Notes under the pieces: model-generated
The model's database searches: none
Told to the model about the DNA's origin: nothing
Seen by the model: the letters and a program-made list of their open reading frames with translations, nothing else
Part shown: piece after piece, positions 63,007-64,000 of the stretch
Position numbering within the stretch: position 1 is the stretch's first letter
How the letters are laid out: each line of letters opens with the position of its first letter
Assembly: GCA_028280065.1 (NCBI GenBank)
Contig: JANQMN010000105.1
Coordinates: 62,001 to 126,000 of the forward strand
Length of the DNA: 64,000 nt
Direction of reading: 5' to 3'
From: Hahella sp.
GTDB taxonomy: Bacteria; Pseudomonadota; Gammaproteobacteria; Pseudomonadales; Oleiphilaceae
Position numbers and translations under genes: made by a program

Positions 63007-63102
63007 GGCCTCCCTGCAGAACGGTCATTTTGTTGAAAACTAAATCGATCCAAAAACTATTTAGCTATCATTGTAGAAAACTAATGAAAAAAAAGAAGCG
63101 TT

Positions 63103-64000
63103 ATGTGCGGAATTGCTGGGGTGGTGAATTTTGGTACAGCTACAACCGGTGCCAATCAAACCATATTGTCAGGCATGGTAGATGCCATGCAATCACGTGG
63201 TCCCGATCAGCAAGGGTTATGGATTAATGGCTCAGGGACTGTCGGCCTGGCTCATTGTCGTTTGGCGATAATTGATACGGAGCAGCGTTCGCGGCAGCCG
63301 ATGACATTTTCCCAGGCAGGTTTGCATATAGTGTTCAATGGTGAGGTTTATAACTATCAGAGTCTTCGCCAACAATTGGAAGAGCAGGGAGAACGCTTTG
63401 AGACTTACTCTGACACTGAAGTGATATTGCGCCTGTTTGCACGCAAACGCGAGGCGATGTTAGCCGATCTTAAGGGAATGTACGCCATATGCATCTGGGA
63501 TGAACACCGTCAAGAACTGTTTTGTGCCCGAGATCCCCTTGGCATTAAGCCGCTTTATCTTGCTGAACAAGGTAGGCGCTTACTGTTTGCCTCCCAAGTG
63601 AAGGCATTATTTAATACCGGCAAGATTGACACCCAACCCGATCTTGCCGGTCATGTGGGTTTTTTTTTGTTGGGGTCAGTACCTGAACCACATACACTTT
63701 ATCAAAGCATTCGAATGTTACCTGCCGGAAGCTGGTTGAAACTAAGCAGCGATGGAACCCGCACAGAGCGGTCCTTTTTTTGTCTTAGCCATCTGCTCAA
63801 TAACACCGAGCCCGCGCCTAAACCATTGTCTAGAGATCAATTGGCAGAATTTTTGTTAGAGAGTTTAGGTCGTCATTGCATCAGTGATGTACCCGCACTG
63901 TTGTTGTTGTCAGCAGGCAAAGATTCAGGAGTGCTGGCACAACTGGGTCAGCAATTGCCTCGCGATCGGGATAATTCTCAAATGCTTGACACTCTGACGG
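63103..64000 (+). CDS. asnB: Glutamine-hydrolysing asparagine synthetase, N-terminal part
   Basis: An AsnB-type amidotransferase open to the window edge (about 299 codons seen). Nucleophile Cys2 in MCGIAGVV, RGPDQQG and FNGEVYNY complete the class II glutaminase domain, then the ATP-pyrophosphatase loop LLLSAGKDSG, where the standard is SGGxDS. AsnB-like enzymes in exopolysaccharide clusters often amidate sugars or peptides, so it need not make asparagine. ATG at 63103 fits the Cys2 rule. Divergent from the ligase. Confidence 0.9.
   Translation, partial: MCGIAGVVNFGTATTGANQTILSGMVDAMQSRGPDQQGLWINGSGTVGLAHCRLAIIDTEQRSRQPMTFSQAGLHIVFNGEVYNYQSLRQQLEEQGERFETYSDTEVILRLFARKREAMLADLKGMYAICIWDEHRQELFCARDPLGIKPLYLAEQGRRLLFASQVKALFNTGKIDTQPDLAGHVGFFLLGSVPEPHTLYQSIRMLPAGSWLKLSSDGTRTERSFFCLSHLLNNTEPAPKPLSRDQLAEFLLESLGRHCISDVPALLLLSAGKDSGVLAQLGQQLPRDRDNSQMLDTLT

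Overview
The window is about 64 kb of ordinary chromosomal DNA. It most resembles a free-living, aerobic gammaproteobacterium, probably a marine or environmental one. This rests on family content: a MipA/OmpV porin, a YeeN paralogue, a PutA without a ribbon-helix-helix domain, a two-subunit-III cytochrome c oxidase cluster, split YeeE/YedE proteins and an exopolysaccharide locus. No rRNA, tRNA, CRISPR array, intact insertion sequence or prophage was seen. The taxonomic call is an inference.

Region 1 (1-10184) holds the end of a GH65 glycoside phosphorylase, then one tightly overlapping operon: a small PepSY-like protein, a PepSY-MipA/OmpV fusion, a TolC-type lipoprotein, a periplasmic adaptor, an RND pump, an OmpR-family response regulator and its histidine kinase. 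Four heptamers at exact 11-bp steps (829-868) lie upstream and are the natural candidate operator. Region 2 (10220-13247) has an orphan Bug/TctC binding protein beside a decayed kinase fragment, a YeeN-like protein and a small XRE regulator. Region 3 (13375-18980) is a complete aa3/caa3-type cytochrome c oxidase operon (II with two haem-c domains, I, two subunit IIIs, IV, Sco).

Region 4 (19272-31867) is rich in sulfur and thiol chemistry. A CysO-like sulfur carrier is fused to a MoeZ-type E1 and a rhodanese, followed on the same strand by a JAMM protease and a CysM-like synthase. A bacteriohemerythrin, a CoA-disulfide/persulfide reductase with rhodanese, DsbD, a redoxin and a split YeeE/YedE transporter follow. 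Region 5 (31940-43787) is general metabolism: PutA, an acyl-CoA dehydrogenase of the DmdC-like size class, a lipoprotein hydrolase, a radical SAM protein, a HAD phosphatase, an AraC regulator and a LysE exporter.

Region 6 (43944-47243) is the most unusual part. A Nudix-HTH regulator of the NrtR type, with a degenerate Nudix box, is divergent from a three-gene operon: a small coiled-coil protein, a VWA-domain protein and a PurA-like protein that keeps the GTP/IMP-site landmarks but lacks the arginine-rich aspartate loop. Three similar dyad sites fill the intergenic space. This looks like a nucleotide-related system whose reaction is unknown.

Region 7 (47307-51187) is accessory: a DUF4143 ATPase, a truncated secreted-protein remnant, an orphan PIN-domain protein and a methyltransferase. 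Region 8 (51773-64000) is an exopolysaccharide/glycan locus: two glycosyltransferases, a GDP-mannose 3,5-epimerase homologue, a UDP-glucuronate decarboxylase, a carbamoyltransferase with its DUF5989 and SxtJ companions, a Wza-type exporter, a beta-barrel protein, a secreted protein, an O-antigen-ligase-type membrane protein, and the start of an asparagine synthetase that runs off the window.
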